Positions 1-5,194 of a DNA stretch of 5,194 nucleotides are shown piece after piece. Where the stretch lies: positions 1 through 5,194 of the forward strand of contig PMKX01000231.1 in assembly GCA_003158705.1 (NCBI GenBank). Direction: 5' to 3'. A model generated the notes under the pieces. The model made no database searches. It had not been told where the DNA came from and saw nothing but the letters and a program-made list of their open reading frames with translations. This stretch comes from Actinomycetota bacterium (GTDB lineage: Bacteria; Actinomycetota; Thermoleophilia; UBA2241). Position numbers and translations under genes: made by a program. Positions within the stretch are counted from its first letter, which is position 1; each line of letters opens with the position of its first letter.

Positions 1-24
1 GTTCGAATCCTGCCGGGCGCGCCA
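1..24 (+). tRNA. 3' end of a tRNA gene, probably tRNA-Arg (partial)
   Basis: The window opens inside the T arm: the last base of the 5' T-stem, the T-loop TTCGAAT (2-8), the 3' T-stem (9-13), the 3' acceptor strand CGGGCGC (14-20), discriminator G (21) and an encoded CCA (22-24). The acceptor strand implies a 5' end of GCGCCCG. Together with the G discriminator, this resembles bacterial tRNA-Arg such as the E. coli CCG isoacceptor. The anticodon lies outside the window, so the amino acid identity is inference from the acceptor end; that it is a tRNA end is clear. Confidence 0.85.
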
Positions 25-49
25 TCCTCTGCTCCGGCGCATCCCGTGC

Positions 50-75
50 GGTGTCGCGCCTGGCGGCGCCCCACC
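50..75 (+). terminator. GC-rich hairpin after the first tRNA, possible terminator without U-tract
   Basis: GGTG (50-53) pairs with CACC (72-75), and GCGCC (56-60) pairs with GGCGC (65-69), around a 4-nt loop (61-64). A symmetric 2x2 internal loop (54-55 against 70-71) separates the two stems. It lies 25 nt past the tRNA 3' end. There is no T-run after it, so it is not a classical intrinsic terminator. It could be a U-less terminator, a processing structure, or chance pairing in GC-rich DNA. Confidence 0.35.
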
Positions 76-86
76 GGGCCGAGGGT

Positions 87-115
87 GTGACGGCGCTAGC
101 GCAAGGTGGTATCCT
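87..115 (+). promoter_or_regulatory. Candidate promoter for the tRNA-His/tRNA-Leu unit
   Basis: A -35-like GTGACG (87-92, 4 of 6 matches to TTGACA) is followed after 17 nt by a -10-like TATCCT (110-115, fits TAnnnT). Transcription would start near 122, leaving a leader of about 85 nt before tRNA-His. A perfect palindrome GCGCTAGCGC (93-102) sits in the spacer between the two boxes. This is the best promoter-like arrangement I found in the 183-nt tRNA spacer. A weaker -10-like TAGCCT at 180-185 has no good -35. Confidence 0.4.
93..102. repeat. 10-bp palindrome GCGCTAGCGC in promoter spacer
   Basis: This is a perfect inverted repeat centred on CTAG, placed between the candidate -35 and -10 boxes upstream of tRNA-His. 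It matches the palindrome at 155-164 in 8 of 10 positions (shared form GCRCTAGYGC). It may be an operator half of a pair or may be chance. No regulator is encoded nearby. Confidence 0.4.
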
Positions 116-154
116 CAGTCGCCGTCAAAGGGGTCGCCCGCGGCGTCGCGTTCG

Positions 155-164
155 GCACTAGTGC
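155..164. repeat. 10-bp palindrome GCACTAGTGC upstream of tRNA-His
   Basis: This perfect inverted repeat has its centre 62 bp downstream of the related palindrome at 93-102. If one G (154) is bulged out, TTC (151-153) and GAA (165-167) extend the pairing by three base pairs. It lies about 44 bp before the tRNA-His 5' end, inside the leader expected from the promoter at 87-115. The function is unknown. Confidence 0.4.
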
Positions 165-207
165 GAACCGGGCCACTCGTAGCCTTGCGGCGGCTGTCGA
201 GACCGGT

Positions 208-284
208 GGTGGAGGTAGCTCAGCTGGTAGAGCTCCAGGTTGTGGCCCTGGCGGTCGCGGGTTCGAATCCCGTCCTTCACCCCA
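208..284 (+). tRNA. tRNA-His, anticodon GTG
   Basis: A full cloverleaf can be traced. The extra G-1 (208) faces discriminator C73 (281), the hallmark of tRNA-His needed for recognition by histidyl-tRNA synthetase. The acceptor stem is 209-215 with 274-280 and has one G-U pair. The D-stem is GCTC/GAGC. The anticodon stem CCAGG/CCTGG encloses the loop TTGTGGC with anticodon GTG at 242-244. The T-stem is 257-261 with 269-273, and the loop TTCGAAT is at 262-268. CCA is encoded (282-284). It is probably co-transcribed with the tRNA-Leu 53 nt downstream. Confidence 0.97.
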
Positions 285-307
285 TCTTCTCTCGCATTGC
301 CTGAAGA

Positions 308-336
308 GCCGACGCTTTGTCGGCAGTGTCAACACT
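308..336 (+). other. Two adjacent hairpins in the His-Leu tRNA spacer
   Basis: GCCGAC (308-313) pairs perfectly with GTCGGC (319-324) around the loop GCTTT. Directly after it, AGTG (325-328) pairs with CACT (333-336) around TCAA. The second hairpin ends one base before the 5' end of tRNA-Leu. No T-run follows, so read-through into tRNA-Leu is likely. A role in tRNA precursor processing is plausible but is inference. Confidence 0.4.
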
Positions 337-337
337 T

Positions 338-424
338 GCGGGTGTGGCGGAACTGGTAGACGCGCTAGACTTAGGATCTGGTGAGCTGTTGCTCGTGGAG
401 GTTCAAGTCCTCTCACCCGCACCA
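338..424 (+). tRNA. tRNA-Leu, anticodon TAG
   Basis: This is a class II tRNA of 87 nt. The acceptor stem GCGGGTG (338-344) pairs perfectly with CACCCGC (414-420). Discriminator A (421) is followed by an encoded CCA (422-424). The anticodon stem is 365-369 with 377-381 (one G-U), and its loop CTTAGGA carries TAG at 372-374, which reads CUA and probably other CUN leucine codons. The long variable arm has a GAGC/GCTC stem (383-386 with 391-394). The T-arm is GGAGG-TTCAAGT-CCTCT. The A73 discriminator and long variable arm fit leucine. The trigger factor gene begins 89 nt downstream. Confidence 0.97.
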
Positions 425-501
425 CCTAGGATCGTGAACGGATGGATGGTGACCCCCGGAGTCCCAACGCGGCGCAGCGCGCACGCGTCCCCATGAGAAG
501 C

Positions 502-505
502 GGAG
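502..505 (+). promoter_or_regulatory. Ribosome binding site that sets the tig start
   Basis: GGAG lies 8 nt before the GTG at 514. It supports that codon over the in-frame ATG at 442, which has no convincing Shine-Dalgarno sequence. Confidence 0.7.
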
Positions 506-513
506 ACAGAGAA

Positions 514-1872
514 GTGCGAACAGACGTCAAGTCGATCGAGCAGAACGAGGTTCTACTCACTGTCGAGATCCCCAGCGACGTGGTGAAGACGAGCTATGAG
601 CGCACTCTCTCGCGTCTGGCGCGCGAGACGCAAGTGCCGGGTTTCCGCAAGGGCCGGGTGCCGCGCCAGATCGTGCTGCAACGGCTAGGCGAAGAGTACG
701 TGCGTAGCCAGACTCTCAACGACGCGCTGCCGGACTGGTATGAGTCGGCCTTGACGGAGTCGCACGTCGACGCCGTCTCGGTGCCGGAGATCGACTTCGA
801 GGCGTTCGATCAAGAGGCGGAGTTCTCGTTCACGGCCAAGGTGCAGGTGCGTCCGACGCCGGTCTTGGGCGAGTATCTAGGTGTGCAAGCCCCTCGCCGC
901 TCGGCGGAGGTCAGCGACGCGCAAGTCGAGGCGCAGCTGGCGATGCTGCAAGAGCGCCTCGCCAGCCTGGCGCCGGTAGAGGGGCGCCCGGTTGCGCCCG
1001 ACGATTTCGTGCTGCTCGACCTCGAAGGCTCGAGCGACGGCAAGCCCATCGAAGGCGCCAAGGCCAGCGACTACATGACCCAGGTCGGGCACGGCCGTCT
1101 CGTGCCTGGATTCGAGGAGAACCTCGAGGGCATGGCGGTAGGTGAGAGCAAGGAGTTCTCGCTCACCTTCCCCGAGGACTATCAGGCCGAGGAGCTGCGC
1201 GGCAAGGACGCTGTCTTCAAGGTGCACCTGAAGGAGATCAAGACGAAGGTCGTGCCGGAGCTGGACGACGCCTTCGCTGCCGACGCCAGCGAGTTCGAGA
1301 CTATCGCCGAGCTACGCGCCGACGTACGCAAACGACTGGAGCAGGCGCAGGAGGCGGCGGCGCGGCGCGAGTTCGCAGCCGGCGTCGTCGATGCCGTGGT
1401 CGCCAATGCCACGGTCGCGGTGCCGCCGGCCATGGTCGAGCGTGAGGCCCACGAGCTACTGCACGACCTCGAGTCGACGATCGGCGAACAGGGTCTGACG
1501 ATGGACGCGTACCTGGCGGCACTGCAAAAGACCGCCGAAGAAGTCGAGCAGGAGATGCGGCCGCGAGCAGAGCACATCGTCAAGCGGCGTCTGGTGCTCG
1601 AGGCGGTGAGCGAGGCAGAGCAGCTGGCGGTAAGTGACGACGAGTTGCGTGAGCGCATCAAGGCGGACGCGCAGGCGTTGGGCCGTGAGCCGGAGCAGCT
1701 TGTGATCGACGTCTGGGCCTCCGGAAGGCAAGACCTCATGCGCGCCGAACTACTTATGGCCAAGACGGTCGACTTCCTCGTAGAGCACGCCGCGGCGGTG
1801 GAAGCAGACGACGAGCCGACAGAAGCCGGCGCGGCTGACGCAGAGGGCGCGGCGGTCGACATGGAGGCTTAG
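514..1872 (+). CDS. tig: Trigger factor, ribosome-associated chaperone and peptidyl-prolyl isomerase
   Basis: The product is 452 aa, a usual length for trigger factor, which binds ribosomal protein L23 at the exit tunnel and shields nascent chains. The N-terminal ribosome-binding domain (about 1-115) carries the signature G43-F44-R45-K46-G47, with the same numbering as E. coli when GTG 514 is the start. An FKBP-type domain follows (about 155-242, with the VGHGRLVPGFEENLEGM segment at 191-207). The C-terminal helical SurA-like chaperone region (about 247-425) ends in an acidic, Ala-rich tail (430-452). The frame is open back to ATG 442, which would add 24 residues lacking family similarity, so I reject that start. 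It is probably the first gene of tig-clpP-clpX; clpP follows after 30 nt. A weak -10-like TAGGAT (427-432) just past tRNA-Leu has no good -35, so the operon promoter is unresolved and read-through from the tRNAs is possible. Confidence 0.96.
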   Translation: MRTDVKSIEQNEVLLTVEIPSDVVKTSYERTLSRLARETQVPGFRKGRVPRQIVLQRLGEEYVRSQTLNDALPDWYESALTESHVDAVSVPEIDFEAFDQEAEFSFTAKVQVRPTPVLGEYLGVQAPRRSAEVSDAQVEAQLAMLQERLASLAPVEGRPVAPDDFVLLDLEGSSDGKPIEGAKASDYMTQVGHGRLVPGFEENLEGMAVGESKEFSLTFPEDYQAEELRGKDAVFKVHLKEIKTKVVPELDDAFAADASEFETIAELRADVRKRLEQAQEAAARREFAAGVVDAVVANATVAVPPAMVEREAHELLHDLESTIGEQGLTMDAYLAALQKTAEEVEQEMRPRAEHIVKRRLVLEAVSEAEQLAVSDDELRERIKADAQALGREPEQLVIDVWASGRQDLMRAELLMAKTVDFLVEHAAAVEADDEPTEAGAADAEGAAVDMEA

Positions 1873-1888
1873 CCGTTCACGCGGCGTA

Positions 1889-1893
1889 GAAGG
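1889..1893 (+). promoter_or_regulatory. Ribosome binding site for clpP at GTG 1903
   Basis: GAAGG ends 9 nt before GTG 1903. A second GAAGG (1914-1918) sits 5 nt before the in-frame ATG 1924. Both starts are therefore usable. I use 1903 because its spacing is more standard, with moderate certainty. Confidence 0.5.
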
Positions 1894-1902
1894 GCACCGA
1901 TT

Positions 1903-2514
1903 GTGGCAACAAAGAAGGAAAGGATGGATGTGAGCCCACTTGTACCGTTCGTCATCGAACAGACTAGCCGAGGCGAGCGCTCGTTCGACATCTTCTCGCG
2001 ACTGCTCAACGAGCGCGTCGTCTTCCTCGGTACGCCCATCAACGATGACGTGGCCAACCTCGTGGTGGCGCAGCTCATCCATCTCGAGTCGGACGATCCC
2101 GACAAGGACATCAGCCTGTACATCAACTGCCCCGGCGGCTCGGTATACGCGGGGCTGGCGATCTACGACACGATGCAGTTCATCAAGCCGGACGTCTCGA
2201 CCATCTGCGTGGGCAGCGCCATGAGCATGGGTGCGCTCCTACTGGCCGGCGGTTGCGCCGGCAAGCGCTTCGCACTACCCAACGCGCGCGTGCTCATCCA
2301 CCAGCTCATGGGTGGCTACGAAGGCCAGGCGACCGATGTCGAGATCCATGCCAAAGAGGTTGTAAGTCTGCGTCGGCGACTCGACGAGATACTCGCCGAG
2401 CACACCAAGCAGCCGGAGGAGAAGGTTCGCCTTGATACGGAGCGGGACTACTTCATGACCGCCAAGGAGGCGAAGACGTACGGCATCATCGACGACGTCA
2501 TCGCCCACCGGTAG
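1903..2514 (+). CDS. clpP: ATP-dependent Clp protease proteolytic subunit ClpP
   Basis: This serine peptidase assembles into a 14-subunit chamber that degrades proteins fed in by ClpX or other AAA+ unfoldases in the cytoplasm. It is 203 aa from GTG 1903, or 196 aa from ATG 1924; the family core starts at [14 protein letters not shown] (13-26), so either start leaves only a short N-terminal extension. The catalytic triad is visible: Ser108 in GSAMSMGA, His133 in LIHQ, and Asp182 in DTERDYF. The Gly-rich oxyanion segment is N75-C-P-G-G79, with Cys76 where most ClpPs have Ser. The handle-helix region (about 142-170) and the C-terminal [11 protein letters not shown] are typical. It lies 30 nt after tig and 48 nt before clpX, so it is probably in their operon. 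Only one clpP is present, unlike the clpP1-clpP2 pair of mycobacteria and Streptomyces. A second copy elsewhere cannot be excluded. Confidence 0.97.
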   Translation: MATKKERMDVSPLVPFVIEQTSRGERSFDIFSRLLNERVVFLGTPINDDVANLVVAQLIHLESDDPDKDISLYINCPGGSVYAGLAIYDTMQFIKPDVSTICVGSAMSMGALLLAGGCAGKRFALPNARVLIHQLMGGYEGQATDVEIHAKEVVSLRRRLDEILAEHTKQPEEKVRLDTERDYFMTAKEAKTYGIIDDVIAHR

Positions 2515-2527
2515 TTCCGCGCGAAGG

Positions 2528-2539
2528 GTCGACGTCGAC
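2528..2539. repeat. 12-bp perfect palindrome in the clpP-clpX gap
   Basis: GTCGACGTCGAC is both a tandem duplication of GTCGAC and a perfect inverted repeat. It lies 13 nt past the clpP stop and 10 nt before the clpX Shine-Dalgarno sequence. As RNA it forms only a 4-bp stem with a 4-nt loop, too weak for a terminator. It could be a protein-binding site or chance. Confidence 0.45.
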
Positions 2540-2562
2540 GTGAGTCGGTAGGAGGCAATCAG

Positions 2563-3834
2563 GTGGCAGGACCCAGTGACAGCAACGATCAGCTTCTCTG
2601 CAGCTTCTGCGGCAAGTCGCAGCGCCAAGTCAAGAAGCTCATCGCCGGACCGGGCGTCTACATCTGTGACGAGTGCATAGACCTTTGCAACGAGATCATC
2701 GACGAGGAGCTTGCCACTCCGGCGGCACTCGACTTGGAGACGCTGCCCAAGCCGCGTGATATCAACGCCATCTTGGACGACTATGTGGTGGGCCAGGACG
2801 AGGCCAAGCGAACGTTGTCGGTGGCCGTCTACAACCACTACAAGCGCGTGCAGGCGGTGGCCTCGGGCGAGGCCGACGTAGAGCTGCAGAAGTCCAACAT
2901 CCTCGTGCTGGGTCCTACGGGCTGCGGCAAGACTCTGCTCGCTCAGACGCTGGCGCGCATCCTCAACGTGCCTTTCGCCATCGCTGACGCGACCGCCCTC
3001 ACGGAGGCCGGCTACGTCGGTGAGGACGTGGAGAACATCCTTCTCAAGCTCATCCAGGCAGCCGACTTCGACGTCAAGCGCGCGGAGACCGGCATCATCT
3101 ACATAGACGAGGTCGACAAGATCGCCCGCAAGGCCGACAACCCCTCGATCACCCGCGACGTTTCCGGCGAGGGGGTGCAGCAAGCCCTGCTCAAGATCCT
3201 CGAGGGCACTATCGCCAGCGTGCCGCCGCAGGGAGGTCGCAAACACCCGCACCAGGAGTTTCTCACCATCGACACGACCAACGTGCTCTTCATCTGCGGC
3301 GGCGCCTTCGCCGGGTTGGAGAAGATCATCGAGCGACGCGTGGGCCGCCAGGGCGTCGGCTTCATGGCCGACATCGCTTCTCGGGCAGACAAGGACCCAG
3401 GCGACATCTTCCGGCACGTTCTGCCGGAGGACCTGCTCAACTTCGGGCTCATTCCTGAGTTCGTGGGCCGGCTGCCAGTGGTGAGCGCCGTGCACAGCCT
3501 CGGACAGGGAGACCTGGTGCGCATTCTCACCGAGCCCAAGAACGCGCTCGTGCGTCAGTACCAGAAGTTCTTCTCTCTCGACAGCATCGATCTCGTCTTC
3601 GCCGATGAAGCGCTCGAGGCCATCTCGGTCAAGGCGCTCGCACGTGGCACCGGCGCTCGCGGGCTGCGCTCCATCATCGAGGAAGCGTTGCTCGACGTCA
3701 TGTTCGAGCTTCCGTCGCGGCGCGACGTACGCAAGTGCGTGATCACGCGCGAGACGATCGAGAAGGGTATCGACCCGACTCTGGTCACCGAGGCCGACAA
3801 GTCTACGCTCCAGCTTGACGAAGAGTCGGCCTGA
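2563..3834 (+). CDS. clpX: ClpX, AAA+ unfoldase of the ClpXP protease
   Basis: The product is 423 aa, the normal ClpX length. ClpX recognises substrates, unfolds them with ATP and threads them into ClpP. The N-terminal zinc-binding domain has C13-x2-C16 and C35-x2-C38. The AAA+ module shows Walker A GPTGCGKT (117-124, Lys123), pore-loop GYVG (150-153), Walker B IIYIDE (178-183), pore-2 loop RKH (226-228), the arginine finger in GLIPEFVGR (Arg303) and sensor-2 GAR (Arg366). VGF at 265-267 corresponds to the IGF loop that docks on ClpP, so this ClpX should work with a ClpP, presumably the adjacent one. The start is GTG 2563, preceded by a strong AGGAGG (2550-2555) at 7-nt spacing. The Cys in Walker A also occurs in mycobacterial ClpX and is not a defect. 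No functional residue is missing. Confidence 0.98.
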   Translation: MAGPSDSNDQLLCSFCGKSQRQVKKLIAGPGVYICDECIDLCNEIIDEELATPAALDLETLPKPRDINAILDDYVVGQDEAKRTLSVAVYNHYKRVQAVASGEADVELQKSNILVLGPTGCGKTLLAQTLARILNVPFAIADATALTEAGYVGEDVENILLKLIQAADFDVKRAETGIIYIDEVDKIARKADNPSITRDVSGEGVQQALLKILEGTIASVPPQGGRKHPHQEFLTIDTTNVLFICGGAFAGLEKIIERRVGRQGVGFMADIASRADKDPGDIFRHVLPEDLLNFGLIPEFVGRLPVVSAVHSLGQGDLVRILTEPKNALVRQYQKFFSLDSIDLVFADEALEAISVKALARGTGARGLRSIIEEALLDVMFELPSRRDVRKCVITRETIEKGIDPTLVTEADKSTLQLDEESA

Positions 3835-3836
3835 CC

Positions 3837-3886
3837 CAAGCCACAAGCCCTCGCTCGCGCCCTGTTGAGACGGGGACTTTGGCTTG
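3837..3886 (+). terminator. Stem-loop after clpX, possible terminator without U-tract
   Basis: CAAGCCA (3837-3843) can pair with TGGCTTG (3880-3886), enclosing a smaller hairpin of CCCTG (3860-3864) with CGGGG (3871-3875). A second copy, CAAGCC (3844-3849), can compete for the same partner. The structure starts 3 nt past the clpX stop codon. It is followed by C-rich rather than T-rich sequence, so termination is uncertain. Confidence 0.35.
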
Positions 3887-3920
3887 CCCCCCGCAGGTCC
3901 CGCCAGCGGCGGCGAGCGCA

Positions 3921-3926
3921 TATACT
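3921..3926 (+). promoter_or_regulatory. Candidate -10 box for valS
   Basis: TATACT matches TATAAT in 5 of 6 positions and stands out in a GC-rich stretch. Transcription would start near 3933, leaving a short leader before ATG 3956. No good -35 lies 16-18 nt upstream. The better TTGAGA at 3865-3870 is 50 nt away and cannot pair with it. The site suggests that valS can be transcribed separately from clpX. Confidence 0.45.
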
Positions 3927-3942
3927 TGTCGCTCCCGCCGAC

Positions 3943-3951
3943 GGATGGTGA
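3943..3951 (+). promoter_or_regulatory. Ribosome binding site for valS
   Basis: GGATGGTGA resembles the full anti-Shine-Dalgarno complement GGAGGTGA with one extra base, and it ends 4 nt before ATG 3956. It supports that start. The same bases resemble part of the T-box consensus; that resemblance is treated separately as a finding. Confidence 0.6.
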
Positions 3952-3955
3952 CCGC

Positions 3956-5194
3956 ATGACCGATGAGCAGACCTACTTGCAGGAGACCACGCGCTTCGAG
4001 CCGGCCGCCGTGGAGGAAAAGTGGACGGCCGCCTGGCTTGCTGCAGGCCTCTTTCACGCCGAGCCTGACACAGCGCGTACGCCATACTCCATCGTCATCC
4101 CGCCGCCGAACGTCACCGCTGCGCTGCACATGGGTCACGCTCTCAACGATGCCATGCAAGATGTGCTCACGCGCTACCACCGCATGCTCGGCGATAACGC
4201 GTGCTGGCTGCCGGGCACCGACCACGCCGGAATCGCCACACAGAACGTGGTCGAGAAGACGCTGGCTCTCGAGGGCCTGAGCAAGGAAGACATCGGTCGG
4301 GAGGAATTCGTGCGCCGCGTCTGGGCGTGGCGCGAGCAGTACGGCAGTACCATCATCCAGCAGCAGAAGAGGCTGGGCTGTGCCTGCGACTACGAGCGCG
4401 AGCGGTTCACCTTCGACGACGGCTACGTGCGCGCCGTGAACCACGTGTTCGTCAAGCTCTACGAGAAGGGTTACATCTACAAGGACCACTACCTGGTCAA
4501 CTGGTGTCCGCGCTGCGCATCGGCCATCAGCGACCTCGAGGTGGCCTACCGCGAGATGCCGGGCCACCTCTACCACATCCGTTACCCACTGGCGGACGGC
4601 GGGTCGTTGACCATCGCCACCACCCGTCCCGAGACGATGCTCGGCGACACGGCGGTAGCGGTGCACCCAGGTGATGCACGCTACCTCGACGCGGTAGGTC
4701 GCACGGCCATTTTGCCGCTGCTCGAGCGCGAGCTCGCCGTGATCGCCGACGAGCGTGTCGACCCCGAGTTCGGCACCGGGGCCCTCAAGATCACGCCGGC
4801 GCACGACCTCACCGACTTCGACATCGGCCGCGACCACAGCCTGCCGACGGTGCAGGCGATAGGCCCCGACGGACGCATCACCGAGGCCGGCGGGCCGTAC
4901 GCTGGGCTCGATGTGGAAGAAGCCCGGCGCAGGGTCGTCGCCGACTTGGAGGCCCAGGGGCTGCTCGAGCTGGTGGAGCCCTACGACCACAGCGTCGCCA
5001 CCTGCGATCGCTGCGGAACGGTGATCGAACCGCTCATCTCGCTGCAGTGGTTCATGCGCATGGAGGAGCTCAAGGCGCCGGCTACCGAAGTCGTGCGCGA
5101 GGGCCGCATCCGCTTCTTCCCAGAGCGTTGGGGCCGCGTGTACGTCGACTGGATGGAGAACTTGCGACCGTGGTGCATCTCGCGCCAGCTCTGG
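3956..5194 (+). CDS. valS: Valyl-tRNA synthetase, N-terminal 413 residues (runs off window)
   Basis: This class I synthetase joins valine to tRNA-Val and hydrolyses mischarged Thr-tRNA-Val. The reading frame is open from ATG 3956 to the window edge, just under half of a typical enzyme of roughly 900 aa. The ValRS start region FEPAAVEEKW (14-23) is followed by the ATP-binding HIGH motif as H58-M-G-H61 in PPPNVTAALHMGH (49-61) and by PGTDHAGIATQ. The CP1 editing domain has TTRPETMLGD (222-231) and GTGALKITPAHD (273-284). Cys pairs C184-x2-C187 and C350-x2-C353 look like zinc-knuckle elements. The visible sequence ends at ISRQLW (408-413), which in the family continues WGHRIP. The KMSKS loop, anticodon-binding domain and C-terminal coiled coil lie beyond the window. 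Ala55 replaces the Gly normally preceding the HIGH motif. valS commonly follows clpX in Actinomycetota. The gene is cut by the window, not broken. Confidence 0.97.
   Translation, partial: MTDEQTYLQETTRFEPAAVEEKWTAAWLAAGLFHAEPDTARTPYSIVIPPPNVTAALHMGHALNDAMQDVLTRYHRMLGDNACWLPGTDHAGIATQNVVEKTLALEGLSKEDIGREEFVRRVWAWREQYGSTIIQQQKRLGCACDYERERFTFDDGYVRAVNHVFVKLYEKGYIYKDHYLVNWCPRCASAISDLEVAYREMPGHLYHIRYPLADGGSLTIATTRPETMLGDTAVAVHPGDARYLDAVGRTAILPLLERELAVIADERVDPEFGTGALKITPAHDLTDFDIGRDHSLPTVQAIGPDGRITEAGGPYAGLDVEEARRRVVADLEAQGLLELVEPYDHSVATCDRCGTVIEPLISLQWFMRMEELKAPATEVVREGRIRFFPERWGRVYVDWMENLRPWCISRQLW

Noticed and set aside
106..384. Plus-strand open frame of 92 codons through tRNA-His and into tRNA-Leu
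   Set aside because: It overlaps tRNA-His entirely and over half of tRNA-Leu; segments such as GSSAGRAPGCGPGGRGFESRP are translated tRNA sequence.
96..425. Minus-strand open frame of 109 codons across the two tRNA genes
   Set aside because: It contains strings such as GRDSNPRPPGPQPGALPAEL, which are classic spurious translations of antisense tRNA sequence. It coincides with tRNA-His and tRNA-Leu and has no independent support.
444..454. 11-bp repeat GGATGGTGACC, also at 3943-3953
   Set aside because: About three 11-bp exact repeats are expected by chance in a window of this length, and the copy before tig is not placed at a start codon.
442..513. 24-residue N-terminal extension of trigger factor from ATG 442
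   Set aside because: It has no good ribosome binding site and no family similarity. GTG 514 has GGAG at 8 nt and gives the same residue numbering as E. coli for the GFRKG motif.
3865..3870. TTGAGA as a -35 box for valS
   Set aside because: It is 50 nt from the only good -10 (3921-3926), and no usable -10 lies 16-18 nt downstream of it.
2275..3957. Minus-strand open frame of 560 codons opposite clpX
   Set aside because: It is a long antisense shadow typical of high-GC genes, lying opposite clpX, the end of clpP and the clpX-valS gap. The + strand gene has all family motifs, while the antisense product has low-complexity composition and no recognisable domain.
4201..4674. Plus-strand open frame of 157 codons inside valS
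   Set aside because: It is out of frame with valS, Arg/Gly-rich in the way of frame-shifted GC-rich DNA, and lies wholly within a well-supported gene.
3803..4990. Minus-strand open frame of 395 codons opposite valS
   Set aside because: It is an antisense shadow of valS, which carries the HIGH and editing motifs in the + strand frame.
1..5194. Mobile elements, CRISPR arrays, attachment sites or horizontally acquired genes
   Set aside because: There are no transposase or integrase motifs, no regularly spaced repeats, and no tRNA-end duplications. All genes are core housekeeping genes in a conserved order with uniform composition.

Overview
The window looks like a chromosomal housekeeping region of a high-GC bacterium, most likely a member of the Actinomycetota. 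The evidence is the GC-rich third codon positions, GTG starts on three of four genes, CCA-encoding tRNA genes, a ClpX that resembles actinobacterial ClpX over most of its length, and the gene order tig-clpP-clpX-valS. Mycobacteria and Streptomyces usually carry two clpP genes between tig and clpX; here there is one. This hints at a deeper-branching lineage such as Thermoleophilia or Rubrobacteria, but that placement is inference only.

Layout, all on the + strand. Positions 1-24 are the 3' end of a tRNA gene, probably Arg. Positions 25-207 are a tRNA spacer with a GC-rich hairpin, a candidate promoter and two related 10-bp palindromes. A complete tRNA-His (GTG, 208-284) and a complete tRNA-Leu (TAG, 338-424) follow, separated by a short spacer that can form two hairpins. 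Then come tig (trigger factor, 514-1872), clpP (1903-2514) and clpX (2563-3834). Their gaps are 30 and 48 nt and show no terminator, so they probably form one operon. After a 121-nt gap with several possible hairpins and a good -10 box, valS (valyl-tRNA synthetase) starts at 3956 and runs off the right edge. Its 413 visible codons are just under half of a normal ValRS.

The genes combine nascent-chain folding and proteolysis. Trigger factor meets polypeptides at the ribosome exit tunnel. ClpX unfolds tagged or specific substrates and feeds them to the ClpP chamber. The tRNAs and ValRS supply translation. All catalytic motifs that can be checked are intact.

I see no mobile element, CRISPR array, defence system or unknown protein family. 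The points worth a second look are small: paired CTAG-centred palindromes upstream of tRNA-His, a 12-bp palindrome before clpX, the structured clpX-valS gap with a T-box-like string over the valS ribosome binding site, the single clpP, and a few residue substitutions. I do not think the window holds an undescribed system.
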